Shown here one piece after another: positions 19,214 through 28,263 of a DNA stretch of 64,000 nucleotides. Location: NCBI RefSeq assembly GCF_017254915.1, contig NZ_JAFKCT010000001.1, positions 1,230,808 through 1,294,807 on the forward strand, given 5' to 3'. Under the pieces are notes generated by a model. The model was not told the origin of the DNA. It was given only the letters and a program-made list of their open reading frames with translations, and did not search any database. The position numbers were made by a program, and so were the translations under genes. The first letter of the stretch is position 1. Every line of letters begins with the position of its first letter. This DNA comes from Algoriphagus oliviformis (lineage in GTDB: Bacteria; Bacteroidota; Bacteroidia; Cytophagales; Cyclobacteriaceae).

Positions 19214-20149
19214 TTATTTGGACAGCTTGTCCAGTACGTTCATCACCTCTTTCACGTGTCCGCGGGAAGTCTCCAGCAGGGCTTTTTCGTCTGCGTTGAG
19301 GTCAAGTTCGATGACTTTTTCCACGCCGTTTTTGCCCAAGATGACCGGTACGCCGAGGTAGCAGTCTTCGATGCCGTATTCGCCTTCCAGCTTGATGCAC
19401 ACAGGGAATACTCTTCTCTGGTTTTTCAGGATGGCCTCTACCATCTGTGCTGCAGCCGAGCCTGGGGCATACCATGCGGAGGTACCCATCAGCTTCACCA
19501 GCTCACCGCCACCGAACTTGGTTCTTTCGATGATGGCATCCAGCTTGTCTTGGGCGATCAGCTCAGTCACCGGGATACCGGCTACGGTGGTGTAGCGAGG
19601 CAGTGGCACCATGGTGTCGCCGTGTCCGCCCATGAGGATGGCCTGGATTTCTTTGCCGGACACATTCAGTTCCTCTGCGAGGAAAGCTCTGTATCGGGCG
19701 GTGTCCAGGATGCCGGCCATGCCGATCACTTTGTTTCTGTTCAGGCCAGAAGTGAGGTGGGCTTGGTAGGTCATCACGTCCAGTGGGTTGGATACCACGA
19801 TGATGATGGCGTTTGGAGAGTATTTTACGACGTTTTCGGTCACAGACTTCACGATGCCGGCGTTGGTTTCGATCAGGTCATCGCGGGTCATGCCTGGCTT
19901 GCGTGGCAGGCCGGAAGTGATCACGACTACGTCTGAATTGGCAGTCTTGCTGTAATCATTGGTGCTGCCCACAGTGCGGCTGTCGTACTGGTTGATAGGG
20001 GCTTTCTGCCAGATATCGAGGGCTTTGCCTTCGGCGATGCCTTCTTTGATGTCGATGAGTACGATTTCTTCGGCTACTTCGCGATACGCCAACACATCGG
20101 CACAGGTCGCGCCCACGTTGCCTGCACCGACTACGGTTACTTTGCTCAT
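19214..20149 (-). CDS. mdh: Malate dehydrogenase (LDH-like type)
   Basis: MDH oxidises malate to oxaloacetate with NAD in the TCA cycle. The frame is open to 20212, but the ATG at 20149 (MSKVTVVGAGNVGATCADVL) places the Rossmann motif GAGNVG at residues 8-13 and gives 311 residues, the usual length. Substrate and catalytic motifs are visible: SGLPRKPGMTRDDL (substrate Arg), VSNPLDVMTY and the catalytic His in MGGHGDTMVPLPRY. The upstream 63 bp are AT-rich and probably promoter and leader. A strong terminator isolates it from the downstream gene. Confidence 0.98.
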   Translation of the reverse strand: MSKVTVVGAGNVGATCADVLAYREVAEEIVLIDIKEGIAEGKALDIWQKAPINQYDSRTVGSTNDYSKTANSDVVVITSGLPRKPGMTRDDLIETNAGIVKSVTENVVKYSPNAIIIVVSNPLDVMTYQAHLTSGLNRNKVIGMAGILDTARYRAFLAEELNVSGKEIQAILMGGHGDTMVPLPRYTTVAGIPVTELIAQDKLDAIIERTKFGGGELVKLMGTSAWYAPGSAAAQMVEAILKNQRRVFPVCIKLEGEYGIEDCYLGVPVILGKNGVEKVIELDLNADEKALLETSRGHVKEVMNVLDKLSK

Positions 20150-20291
20150 GATTTTATCTGTTTTTATAAGGTTTACTTCGTTAAAAAGCGGCGCTAAGAT
20201 ATTAAACAACAACTAGGAATAGAAGCCCGTCGGGGAATTGTTTGGCGAGGGGTGGAGGTTTTTTGACAAACGAAAAAAAGACTCGCCCGGG

Positions 20292-20807
20292 CTATTCAAA
20301 CATCTGTCGGAGGCTGAAAAACCCGAAGGATTCGCGGTAGGACCTGAAAAGCCGCTGGTTGTTGGCGTTGAAAAACTCCGCCAGGGAGGTCATCATCTTG
20401 GCTTTGATCTTGGGGTTGCTCTCGAAGATCTCCTGGATGGCAAAGTGGGGGATGACGATCAGCTCGGCCTCATCCGACACGATCAGCGCGGTGTAGGTAC
20501 GCTTGGCATTTTCCAGCAGGGAGTTTTCCCCGAAGGCCTCTCCGCGGTTGACCTCCATGATGGTTTCGAAGTTGTCCTTGATGTCGATGGTCAGGTTGAC
20601 CTTGCCACTCTTGATGAGGTACAGGGCCTGCGCTGGGTCCTTGCTGAAGAAGACCACTTCATCCCGCACGTATTTGCGGTGGTGCATCGCCGGGAGAAAC
20701 CTCGACAGCTCCTTTTGGCGCAGCCGCTCAAAGAAGTTGATCCCCTGCATGAAATCAAAGGTCCGGAGCTGGTTTTCGTCGTAGGTCTTGGAAAAGGGGT
20801 TCAGCAT
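20292..20807 (-). CDS. Cyclic-nucleotide-binding domain protein without DNA-binding domain
   Basis: This 171-residue single-domain protein resembles the sensor half of Crp/Fnr regulators. The cNMP-binding jelly roll spans about 25-140, with YLIKSGKVNLTI and the phosphate-binding-cassette-like region NRGEAFGENSLLENAKRTYTA. The C-terminus (FFNANNQRLFRSYRESFGFF) shows no helix-turn-helix, so it probably acts by protein contact rather than by binding DNA. It follows tilS after only 3 bp, so the two are co-transcribed. Its ligand is unknown. Confidence 0.88.
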   Translation of the reverse strand: MLNPFSKTYDENQLRTFDFMQGINFFERLRQKELSRFLPAMHHRKYVRDEVVFFSKDPAQALYLIKSGKVNLTIDIKDNFETIMEVNRGEAFGENSLLENAKRTYTALIVSDEAELIVIPHFAIQEIFESNPKIKAKMMTSLAEFFNANNQRLFRSYRESFGFFSLRQMFE

Positions 20808-20810
20808 GGA

Positions 20811-22124
20811 TCAGCGTCTTTTGAAGTAAAGGATTCGTTGGGTAGCGGGGGTGCACTTGGCCCAGTCGGCTATTCTCAGGCCCACGAGCCAGGCGATTTC
20901 CCCTCCTGAAACTAAGACTTTTACGCTTTGTTTTTTTGCCAGGGGCATTTTTATGTCGATCAGGAAGTCAGAGACTTTTTTGGAAGAGTCCATTCCCAGC
21001 GGTACAAAGCGGTCGCCCTCCTGCCAGGTTCGGATTTCCAGCGGGAAAGCGAGTCTGGTGGCGTCTAGCTGCGCATGGATGGGGTTGCGGTCCAGTTCGA
21101 CTGGGGAGGGCAGGCAGATGATCTGGTACTCGGCTTCCGGCAGGGTGAATTTGGCGTCGCCGATCTCCAGCGCCAAAGGATCAAAGGGTTTGGGTTCTGG
21201 GGCCAATAGCAGCTCATTCCGGTCAAAATGGAGCAGAAACCCAGGGCTTTTAAACACGCTTCCAGTCCGGGGTTGGCTGATAGCCTCCGAGACCGATTGG
21301 GCTTGGTCGGAATTGAAGCCGTAGGGCCGCAGCCAGAAGTAAAGCAGGGAGGCGGCACCGGGCTGGTTTAGGATGGCGGAATAGGGGAGCATTTGGCAGC
21401 CGTCTGCTTCGCGGATGTTTTCTTTTTTCCAATCTTCAAACAGTCCCTGGAAAGCCCTTCCGGTATCCTTCAGCCGCTCAAAGCTCGTGAGGAGGTTTTT
21501 TCTCGCATCTGGCTCCAGCGCATAGATGGCTGGCAGCCCGTCGATTCGCAGCTTGTTTCGCTTGTAGTCTGTTTTCGCGTTGCTGTGGTCTTCTCGCCAG
21601 GGAAGCCCATTTTCCTCCATGTAGGCATGGATTTCCCCACGGGAAAAGGCAAGCATCGGCCGAATCAGCCAACCTTTTCGCTCGGCCATTCCGTAAACAC
21701 CCTCTATGCCCGTGCCGCGGAGCAGGTTGAGAAAGATGGTCTCCAGCTGGTCGTCCTGATGATGGGCTAGGAGGATGCCGGCCAGGCCCCGACTGGCCCT
21801 CACTTCTTCGAAAAACCCGTATCGGATCTCCCGGGCGGCCATTTGGATGGAGATTCCCTTGTCCTCCGCGTGGGTTTCCGTATCGGCGAGGTGCAGGTGA
21901 AAAGGGAGCTGTCGGCTCTCAGCCCAGTGTCGGACAAAGTCGCTGTCTCCGTCGCTTTCGCTCCCGCGGAGCTGAAAGTTGACATGGGCGACTTCGATGG
22001 CGATGCCGGATTGGGACAGCAGCGTGGCTAGGCACATGCTGTCCATGCCCCCGCTGCAAGCCAAAAGGTAGGTGGAGCCAGGGGTAAAAAGAGACTGGGT
22101 TTGAGTCTGGAAAACGTCAAGCAT
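20811..22124 (-). CDS. tilS: tRNA(Ile)-lysidine synthase
   Basis: TilS attaches lysine to C34 of tRNA-Ile(CAU), switching its decoding from AUG to AUA; it is essential. The ATP pyrophosphatase motif SGGMDS is at residues 24-29, followed by the PP-loop domain with LLAHHQDDQLETIFLNLLRG and KGWLIRPMLAFSR. A substrate-binding middle domain and the C-terminal TilS domain (WQEGDRFVPLGMDSSKKVSDF) complete the 437-residue protein. The cyclic-nucleotide protein follows in the same operon. It is transcribed away from the OstA-like gene across a 133-bp divergent intergenic region. Confidence 0.97.
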   Translation of the reverse strand: MLDVFQTQTQSLFTPGSTYLLACSGGMDSMCLATLLSQSGIAIEVAHVNFQLRGSESDGDSDFVRHWAESRQLPFHLHLADTETHAEDKGISIQMAAREIRYGFFEEVRASRGLAGILLAHHQDDQLETIFLNLLRGTGIEGVYGMAERKGWLIRPMLAFSRGEIHAYMEENGLPWREDHSNAKTDYKRNKLRIDGLPAIYALEPDARKNLLTSFERLKDTGRAFQGLFEDWKKENIREADGCQMLPYSAILNQPGAASLLYFWLRPYGFNSDQAQSVSEAISQPRTGSVFKSPGFLLHFDRNELLLAPEPKPFDPLALEIGDAKFTLPEAEYQIICLPSPVELDRNPIHAQLDATRLAFPLEIRTWQEGDRFVPLGMDSSKKVSDFLIDIKMPLAKKQSVKVLVSGGEIAWLVGLRIADWAKCTPATQRILYFKRR

Positions 22125-22232
22125 TGACCAAAAATAGGCTTTTCCGCGGGATTTGTCCCAGCGTCGATCGGCAGGGGAGACTGAGTTTCTTCCGGAATTT
22201 ACTTAGGAATTTAGCTTTACGGGGCTTTCTGC

Positions 22233-22240
22233 TAATTTTG
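22233..22240 (+). promoter_or_regulatory. Probable promoter -7 box of the OstA-like gene
   Basis: TAATTTTG matches TAnnTTTG, lies 17 bp before the ATG at 22258 and sits in the divergent tilS/OstA intergenic region. No clear -33 TTG was found at the ideal spacing. Confidence 0.5.
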
Positions 22241-22257
22241 CCCCCATTCGAAGATCT

Positions 22258-23925
22258 ATGAACACCCGTCTTTTCCGCATATTCCTCTTCTTGTCGCTGC
22301 TGATTTCAGGTTTTGGGAATAGCTACGGGCAGGACAACTCCGTGCTGAAGATCAACAAAGCAGATCTCCTCCAAGGTGGACGGGGATTTCAGCGCTTGCT
22401 CGGAGATGTGGAGATGGAGCACCAGAGTTCGTTGATTTTTTGCGACTCGGCCTATTTTTATCGGGAGGAAAACCGGGCCAGGCTTTTTGGCAACGTCAGA
22501 ATCCAGGATGTCGAAGACCCCATCACCACGACCAGCTCCTACGCCGAGTACGACGGCAATACCAAGCTGGCCAAGCTCAGGCGGAACGTGGTCTTTACCA
22601 ACCAGGAGACGACCCTCTACACCGACTACCTCGACTATAACCGGGAAACCAACATCGCTACCTATTTCAACGACGGGAGAGTCGTGGACTCTACGAACGT
22701 GCTCACCAGTGAGCGGGGAGTCTATGAGGTGAATCTCGAGCGGATCACCTTTCGCAAAGACGTCGTGCTGGTCAACCCTGACTACACCATGAAGACCGGC
22801 AATCTGGTCTATCTCACCGTGCCCAAAACCTCCGAAACCAAGGGGCTTACCAATATTATTTCCAAAGAAGGCTACACGCTGGACGCTCAGAAGGGGAGCT
22901 TCTATGATACCCAGCTGAAACAGTTCCGGTTTTACGACGGCATCGTGGAGACCGAAGAGAGCCGGGTGAAGGCCATGGAGCTGTTTTATGACGAGGGCGA
23001 GGCCTACTACGAGGGCAAAGAGGACGTGCGGGTGCTCAACAAAGAGCGGCAGGTGGAGGTCTTTGGCGACAATGGGAAATATTGGGAGGACCGCAAGTAC
23101 AGCTTGGTGTACGGCAATGCTTTGGTAAGGAAGTACTTTGAGACGGATACGCTTTTCATGACTGCCGATACGCTGATTTCCCACGACAGTGAAGCCGACA
23201 CGGCCAAGTACTTGTTGGCTTTTCGGTCGATCAAACTTACCAAGACGGACCTGGCCGGGATTGCGGATTCCCTCGTGTACAACTATTCGGATTCGTCCAT
23301 CCAGCTTTTTCAGGATCCCGTGATGTGGAACCAAAAAAGCCAGATTTCGGCTGACTCCATGGTTTTCTTTATTGCAAACGAGGAACTGGATCGCGTGTAC
23401 ATGAAGGACAAGGCCTTTGCGATAATGACCGACACGCTGCTGAACCACAACCAGATGAAGGGCAGGACGATGACCGGCTACTTCAAAGAGGGCCAAATCG
23501 AGACCCTGGATATAGACGGCAACGGAGAGTCCCTCTACTTTGCGCTCGAGGCGGATACCCTCACGCAGGGGGTCAACCGGATTTTGAGTGCGAATATCAA
23601 GCTGACTTTTCAGGATGGCGCAATCCGGAAAGCCAACTTCGGTATTCGGCCAGACGGGCAGTTTACCCCGGTGCAGAAGATCGACGAGAAGGTGTCCAGA
23701 CTGGAGGGATTCCAGTGGCGGATCGACGAAAAACCCAATCGAGAGATGGTCGACGCCTGGCGAAAACCCGTGGAAATTGATCCTGAGGCCGAAAATTTGT
23801 TCAACGAGCCGGATGTCAAGCTGGAGATGCCCACGGAGGAGCAGATACGGGAAAAACTCGGAAATCCGGGCTTGAAACCGGTAAAAAAGACGCTTGTCCC
23901 CACTAAGGGGCAGCTTGATTTTTGA
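22258..23925 (+). CDS. OstA-like (LptA/LptD N-terminal type) periplasmic protein
   Basis: This 555-residue exported protein is of the OstA-like family, related to the LPS-transport jelly-roll proteins LptA and the N-terminus of LptD. The signal peptide (MNTRLFRIFLFLSLLISGFG, to SYGQ) is followed by repeating OstA strands: LLGDVEMEHQSSLIFCDSAY, RARLFGNVRIQD, LYTDYLDYNRETNIATYFND. These repeats form an extended beta-jelly-roll groove in the family. A Glu/Pro-rich tail has no predicted fold. It may help carry lipopolysaccharide or another lipid across the periplasm; the substrate is inferred from the family. It is followed by a T9SS cargo gene and bamD, so the region is envelope-oriented. Confidence 0.85.
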   Translation: MNTRLFRIFLFLSLLISGFGNSYGQDNSVLKINKADLLQGGRGFQRLLGDVEMEHQSSLIFCDSAYFYREENRARLFGNVRIQDVEDPITTTSSYAEYDGNTKLAKLRRNVVFTNQETTLYTDYLDYNRETNIATYFNDGRVVDSTNVLTSERGVYEVNLERITFRKDVVLVNPDYTMKTGNLVYLTVPKTSETKGLTNIISKEGYTLDAQKGSFYDTQLKQFRFYDGIVETEESRVKAMELFYDEGEAYYEGKEDVRVLNKERQVEVFGDNGKYWEDRKYSLVYGNALVRKYFETDTLFMTADTLISHDSEADTAKYLLAFRSIKLTKTDLAGIADSLVYNYSDSSIQLFQDPVMWNQKSQISADSMVFFIANEELDRVYMKDKAFAIMTDTLLNHNQMKGRTMTGYFKEGQIETLDIDGNGESLYFALEADTLTQGVNRILSANIKLTFQDGAIRKANFGIRPDGQFTPVQKIDEKVSRLEGFQWRIDEKPNREMVDAWRKPVEIDPEAENLFNEPDVKLEMPTEEQIREKLGNPGLKPVKKTLVPTKGQLDF

Positions 23926-24059
23926 GTGCCTCGATTTTTTCGGGAGGTTAACAACAATTAACCCGCATTTTTATTGTGTGGGTAATCAAAAAAGTAATTT
24001 TGTCCGTATATTAAATTCCTTACAAACCAATTTACGGCCTCTATTGATTGAAGTTTTAC

Positions 24060-24770
24060 ATGAAGTCCTTATTCAGATTTTTGACATGGCTGTTGCTTTT
24101 TGCGCCCCTTTTGGCTGGTGCTCAGCAGGTGCGTGTGTTGAGTGAGGTAGTCGAGTTTTCCGGTGACATAGGCTCCTCGCAGCGCAAGACAGTCATCCTA
24201 CAAAACGAGTCTAACCAGACCAAAACCTATTTCCTCAAAAATGTGAGAGGTAGCGTAGGCTCCTCCCAGAAAGTCAAAGTGTGTCTGAACGACCAGTGCT
24301 TTGATCCCAAGAAAGACCTTGCGAAGATCTCCCTAAAGCTCGCTCCCGGTGAGATCGTCACTGACTTGTACCTCGAGTTTGAAATGGGAATCGCCGAGAC
24401 GCGGGGAAGTTTTGACCTGTTTTTTGTGAACGCGGAAAATATCCGGGAAAACTTCGTCGTTGAGGCTAGGTATGAAGTCGCCTCGGGAGCAGGAGCGGAC
24501 TTTCTCCACAAGGATATCACCCTGAGCGAAATCTACCCCAACCCGAGCAATCGCGTGGCCCAGCTGGACTACGAGCTGGTCAATCCCAAAGCGAAGGCCA
24601 AGATTTCGATCAACAGCTTCATAGGCAATCCCATCGCCGAGTACAGCTTGGATCCCGAGAGGAGTTCCTTGGTGATCAACGTGACGGATTTCCAGCCGGG
24701 CGTCTATTTCTACACCCTATTCATTGACAACAAGAACGTAGTGACCAAAAAGCTACAAGTCAAGAAGTAA
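24060..24770 (+). CDS. Secreted protein with T9SS type A C-terminal sorting domain
   Basis: This exported protein has about 236 residues, starting at the ATG at 24060 (MKSLFRFLTWLLLFAPLLAG, cleavage near AQQ). The N-terminal domain (about 25-145) is beta-rich (VVEFSGDIGSSQRKTVILQN) and Ig-like, with two Cys near residue 75-85. The C-terminal 75 residues are a type A T9SS sorting domain: SEIYPNPSNRVAQLDYEL, then FQPGVYFYTLFIDNKNVVTK. It should cross the outer membrane through T9SS and be cleaved and anchored or released. Its function is not known. The TTG at 24048 is a less likely start. Confidence 0.88.
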   Translation: MKSLFRFLTWLLLFAPLLAGAQQVRVLSEVVEFSGDIGSSQRKTVILQNESNQTKTYFLKNVRGSVGSSQKVKVCLNDQCFDPKKDLAKISLKLAPGEIVTDLYLEFEMGIAETRGSFDLFFVNAENIRENFVVEARYEVASGAGADFLHKDITLSEIYPNPSNRVAQLDYELVNPKAKAKISINSFIGNPIAEYSLDPERSSLVINVTDFQPGVYFYTLFIDNKNVVTKKLQVKK

Positions 24771-24790
24771 AGCCCCAGCCAATTCAGACA

Positions 24791-24821
24791 TTTGAATACG
24801 AACAATTTACCCGTATATTTG
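24791..24821 (+). promoter_or_regulatory. Bacteroidota-type promoter of the bamD-rpoZ-coaBC operon
   Basis: TTTG (24791-24794) and TATATTTG (24814-24821) are separated by 19 bp, close to the Bacteroidota primary-sigma consensus TTG-N19-21-TAnnTTTG. The bamD ATG follows 11 bp after the -7 box. This is the best promoter match in the window. Confidence 0.75.
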
Positions 24822-24832
24822 CGGTCTTGAAA

Positions 24833-25738
24833 ATGAGTATGCAGTCCAAAACCCTTCTTTTCCTTTCGCTTCTGTTTTTGACCATGTCCTGCGGGCCCTT
24901 TTCCAAACTCGAAAAGAGCACCAACTGGGAAGAGCTCTACAACGGCGCAAACAAATACTATCAAGAAGGGGAATACGGAAAGGCCATCATCCTTTACGAA
25001 AAGGTGCTTCCGGTGATCAAGGGTTCCGAAAAAGCCGAACTGGCGGAGTACAACTACGCCAACTGCCACTTCAAAACCAAAAGGTACATCGAGGCCGCTG
25101 GCTATTTCAGCACCTTCTATCGCACGTACAATCGAAGCCCTTTGGCAGAAGAGGCGTTGTTCATGAACGCCTACTCGCTCTATCTCGATGCGCCGGACTA
25201 CAATCTGGATCAGCAGAGCAGTAGGGAGGCGGTAGCTGCGATCCAGCAGTTTGTGACCCGATTCCCAGCCTCTGCGAGCTATGAGCGCGCCATGGAGATG
25301 CTGACGGATTTGGAGAGCAGGTTTGAGCAAAAGGCCTACAGCGAGTCGCAGATGTACTATCGCCTGAAAGACGGCCTTTTCCCGGGTGATTTCTATCGGG
25401 CCTGCATCATCAATTTCCAGAACTTCGCCAAAGACTATCCCGAGAGCAAGCACAACGAGGAGTTGGCTTACAAGTTGGTAGAAGTCGGCTATGGCTATGC
25501 CGAGAATTCGGCTTTCGCCAAAAAGGAGGAAAGACTCAACGATGCCATTGGCTTTGCGGGGACATTTTACAGAAAGTATCCCAACAGCCAGTACATGGAT
25601 GAGGTGAAGAAGTTTGAAGAGGAGACTAGAAAAGAGCTCGACTCGCACCTCAAGCTGAAAAAAGAGCAAGCCGAAAGGCTGGCGGCCGCAGAGGCCAAAG
25701 TGGTGGCGGAATCCGCCTCCAACGAAGAAAACAAATAA
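24833..25738 (+). CDS. bamD: Outer membrane assembly lipoprotein BamD
   Basis: BamD is the essential TPR lipoprotein of the BAM complex, which folds outer-membrane barrels. The start at ATG 24833 gives 301 residues, with a signal peptide and lipobox LTMSCG. TPR repeats follow: WEELYNGANKYYQEGEYGKA, FKTKRYIEAAGYFSTFYRTY, and NEELAYKLVEVGYGYAENS. The Lys/Glu/Ala-rich C-terminal helix is typical of Bacteroidota members. It heads a run with rpoZ, coaBC, porD and recN and has a good promoter just upstream. The weak TTG at 24827 is an alternative start. Confidence 0.95.
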   Translation: MSMQSKTLLFLSLLFLTMSCGPFSKLEKSTNWEELYNGANKYYQEGEYGKAIILYEKVLPVIKGSEKAELAEYNYANCHFKTKRYIEAAGYFSTFYRTYNRSPLAEEALFMNAYSLYLDAPDYNLDQQSSREAVAAIQQFVTRFPASASYERAMEMLTDLESRFEQKAYSESQMYYRLKDGLFPGDFYRACIINFQNFAKDYPESKHNEELAYKLVEVGYGYAENSAFAKKEERLNDAIGFAGTFYRKYPNSQYMDEVKKFEEETRKELDSHLKLKKEQAERLAAAEAKVVAESASNEENK

Positions 25739-25764
25739 TCTAGAAATTCATAACCAATACCAAT

Positions 25765-26079
25765 ATGGCTATCAATCCGTCCATCGTAACGCGTGATCTT
25801 GACAAAGTTGCTGACAAAACAGGCAACATCTACGAGTCGCTTCATGTAGTGGGGCAGCGTGCAAAACAAATTTCCACCAACCTCAAGGAGGAGCTGAACA
25901 ACAAGCTTTCCGAGTTTGCCTCTACCGTTGACAACCTGGAGGAGGTTTTTGAAAACAAGGAGCAAATCGAGATCTCCAAGTTTTACGAGCGTATGCCAAA
26001 GCCTTCTACCATTGCCATGGAAGAATTTATGGAGGGGAAAGTATATTTCAGATCCCCTGAGCAGGAGGTCACAGAATAG
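25765..26079 (+). CDS. rpoZ: RNA polymerase subunit omega
   Basis: Omega stabilises beta-prime folding in RNA polymerase. The 104-residue protein begins MAINPSIVTRDLDKVADKTG and has the omega-fold stretch NIYESLHVVGQRAKQISTNL, the counterpart of the RPB6-like core. The C-terminal acidic region (NLEEVFENKEQIEISKFYER) is typical of the Bacteroidota form. It lies 26 bp after bamD and 5 bp before coaBC, an arrangement I know as conserved in the phylum. Confidence 0.95.
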   Translation: MAINPSIVTRDLDKVADKTGNIYESLHVVGQRAKQISTNLKEELNNKLSEFASTVDNLEEVFENKEQIEISKFYERMPKPSTIAMEEFMEGKVYFRSPEQEVTE

Positions 26080-26084
26080 TCCCC

Positions 26085-27293
26085 ATGAAGCTGCAGGGTA
26101 AGCGGATTCTACTTGGAGTGACAGGCAGCATTGCTGCCTACAAGTCGGCCCACCTGACACGCTTGCTTATCAAATCCGGAGCTGAAGTGCAAATCATCAT
26201 GAGCACTTCAGCTCTTGACTTTATTACCCCATTGACTTTGGCCACGCTTTCCAAGCGGCCGGTTTATTCGGATTTTTCCGACAAAAAGACCGGGGAATGG
26301 AACAACCACGTGGAGCTTGGTCTTTGGGCTGACCTTTTCCTAGTCGCACCGCTCAGCGCCAATACGCTTGGCAAATTTGCCAACGGGCTCTGCGACAATC
26401 TGCTCACAGCCACTTATCTATCGGCCCGCTGTCCAGTGATGCTGGCTCCCGCCATGGACCTGGACATGTACCAGCATCCCTCCGTTCGCGCCAATCTCCA
26501 GCGCGTGGGCTCTTTTGGCAATCTGCTTTTGGATGCCGAGAGCGGGGAGCTTGCCAGCGGGCTTTCTGGACAGGGGAGGATGATGGAGCCGGAGCACATC
26601 CTGTCCGAGGTGGAAAATTTTTTTAGCATCAGTGGGGATTTTTCGGGGAAAAAAGTAATGATCACACTCGGCCCTACCCAGGAAGCCATCGACCCGGTAC
26701 GCTTCATCAGCAATCATTCCAGCGGCAAAATGGGTTTGGCCATAGCTAAAGCATTCCGCAGCCGCGGGGCAGAAGTCCATCTGGTCTGCGGCCCGATTGC
26801 TTTGAGCATTGATCCACAAAGCTACCGGGTCTATTCGGTGAAGTCCGCCCAGGAGATGTACGAGGCGGCAAAAGGCATTCATGCGCAGATGGACTATTGT
26901 GTCTTTGCAGCGGCCGTAGCCGACTACGCTCCCGCGCAGGTAGCTTCCGAAAAAATCAAGAAGAGCGATCCGGAGATGAGTATTTTGCTCAAAAAGAACG
27001 TGGATATCGCCCTGGAGCTGGGCAAATCCAAGAGGCCAGGGCAGGTGCACGTCGGCTTTGCGCTGGAGACCGAGAAGGAGGAAGTGCACGCAAAGGCAAA
27101 GCTGGACAAGAAAAACTTCGATCTGATCGTTTTGAATTCGGCAAGGGATGAGGGGGCCGGATTCCAGCACGACACCAATCGGGTCAAGCTGATCCATCGG
27201 GATGGAAGGATCGTTGACTCTGGCTTGAAATTGAAATCCGAAGTTGCCGAGATGATTCTGGAAGAGCTCAAAAAGGCCGCAGTCTGGGTTTGA
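26085..27293 (+). CDS. coaBC: Bifunctional phosphopantothenoylcysteine decarboxylase / phosphopantothenate-cysteine ligase
   Basis: CoaBC makes 4'-phosphopantetheine for coenzyme A: the ligase joins cysteine to phosphopantothenate and the FMN-dependent decarboxylase removes CO2. The CoaC flavoprotein domain (1-180) shows LGVTGSIAAYKSAHLTRLL, the catalytic His in WNNHVELGLWADLFLVAPLS, and LAPAMDLDMYQHPS. The CoaB domain (about 190-400) has VMITLGPTQEAIDPVRFISN, HSSGKMGLAIA and VFAAAVADYAPAQ. The 402-residue length is standard. It lies 5 bp after rpoZ. Confidence 0.98.
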   Translation: MKLQGKRILLGVTGSIAAYKSAHLTRLLIKSGAEVQIIMSTSALDFITPLTLATLSKRPVYSDFSDKKTGEWNNHVELGLWADLFLVAPLSANTLGKFANGLCDNLLTATYLSARCPVMLAPAMDLDMYQHPSVRANLQRVGSFGNLLLDAESGELASGLSGQGRMMEPEHILSEVENFFSISGDFSGKKVMITLGPTQEAIDPVRFISNHSSGKMGLAIAKAFRSRGAEVHLVCGPIALSIDPQSYRVYSVKSAQEMYEAAKGIHAQMDYCVFAAAVADYAPAQVASEKIKKSDPEMSILLKKNVDIALELGKSKRPGQVHVGFALETEKEEVHAKAKLDKKNFDLIVLNSARDEGAGFQHDTNRVKLIHRDGRIVDSGLKLKSEVAEMILEELKKAAVWV

Positions 27294-27321
27294 GCTCTGG
27301 AAATTTAGCTATTTTAGGTTC

Positions 27322-28224
27322 ATGACTAGATTCGGGCTGCTGCTGCTGTTCTTCTTTTTTGTCCAGGGTATGCAAGCCCAGGAGCTAAACTTCACGGTGA
27401 CGATCAACAGTGACCGGTCTAGGATTCAGAACACCGACGTGTTTAGCCAGATGAAGACCAGCTTCGAGCAGTTTCTCAACGGGCGATCGTGGACCAATGA
27501 CGAGTTTAGGCCGGAGGAGCGGATCAAGGGAAACTTGCTCATCACCATCAACGAGGTACCCCAGGTGGGCGTGTACAATGCCACCGTGCAGATTCAGGTG
27601 GTTCGCCCGGTCTACGGTACCAACTATGAGTCGCTGGTCTTCAACTACGCGGACAGAAACTGGAGCTTCGAGTACATCGAATCCCAGCCCTTGGAGTTCA
27701 ATCGCTTCACTTTCCTAAACAACATCAGTTCCCTTCTGGCATTCTATGCGCACATCGCGCTGGGCATAGACTATGACTCTTTCGCGAGTCGTGGAGGCAA
27801 TGAGCACTTTGCGGTAGCCAACGACATCGTCAACAATGCCCAGCAATCAGGACGCGCGGGCTGGACCCAAAGCCAGTCCGACCGCAGAAGCCGCTACTGG
27901 CTGATCAATGACATCTTTGTCTCGCCAATCTATTCCCAGATCCGCGACGCCTATTATCTCTACCACAGGCAAGGCATGGACATGGTACTGACCGACCCGG
28001 ATACCGCTTACAAAAACATCCTGGAGGCCATTCGGATGGTGGCAGAGGCGAACAAACTCCAGCCAAACGGGATCTTTACCATTTCCTTTGTCGATGCCAA
28101 GTCGGACGAGATTTCCCAAATCCTCAAGGAAGCCCCTTTTGAAATTCGGGACGAGGCGGTAAAGCTGCTTCTGGAGGTCGACCCAAATAACGCCAGAAAG
28201 TACAACGAGCTGCTCAGAAGCTAA
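27322..28224 (+). CDS. porD: DUF4835 / PorD-family T9SS-associated protein
   Basis: This exported protein of 300 residues has a signal peptide (LLLLFFFFVQGMQA, to AQE). The conserved DUF4835 core has LNFTVTINSDRSRIQNTDVF, ERIKGNLLITINEVP and LLAFYAHIALGIDYDSFASR. The family is annotated as PorD, linked to type IX secretion or gliding in Bacteroidota, but its biochemistry is unsettled. The gene order coaBC-porD-recN is conserved in the phylum. It lies 28 bp after coaBC. The T9SS cargo gene 3 kb upstream agrees with a functional T9SS here. Confidence 0.8.
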   Translation: MTRFGLLLLFFFFVQGMQAQELNFTVTINSDRSRIQNTDVFSQMKTSFEQFLNGRSWTNDEFRPEERIKGNLLITINEVPQVGVYNATVQIQVVRPVYGTNYESLVFNYADRNWSFEYIESQPLEFNRFTFLNNISSLLAFYAHIALGIDYDSFASRGGNEHFAVANDIVNNAQQSGRAGWTQSQSDRRSRYWLINDIFVSPIYSQIRDAYYLYHRQGMDMVLTDPDTAYKNILEAIRMVAEANKLQPNGIFTISFVDAKSDEISQILKEAPFEIRDEAVKLLLEVDPNNARKYNELLRS

Positions 28225-28236
28225 GCCTGATTTTTT

Positions 28237-28244
28237 TAGCTTTG
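28237..28244 (+). promoter_or_regulatory. Possible recN promoter -7 box
   Basis: TAGCTTTG matches TAnnTTTG and lies 19 bp before the recN ATG, suggesting recN can be transcribed apart from the upstream operon. No -33 element was identified. Confidence 0.45.
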
Positions 28245-28263
28245 CCCAAAGCCATTCCAGTCC

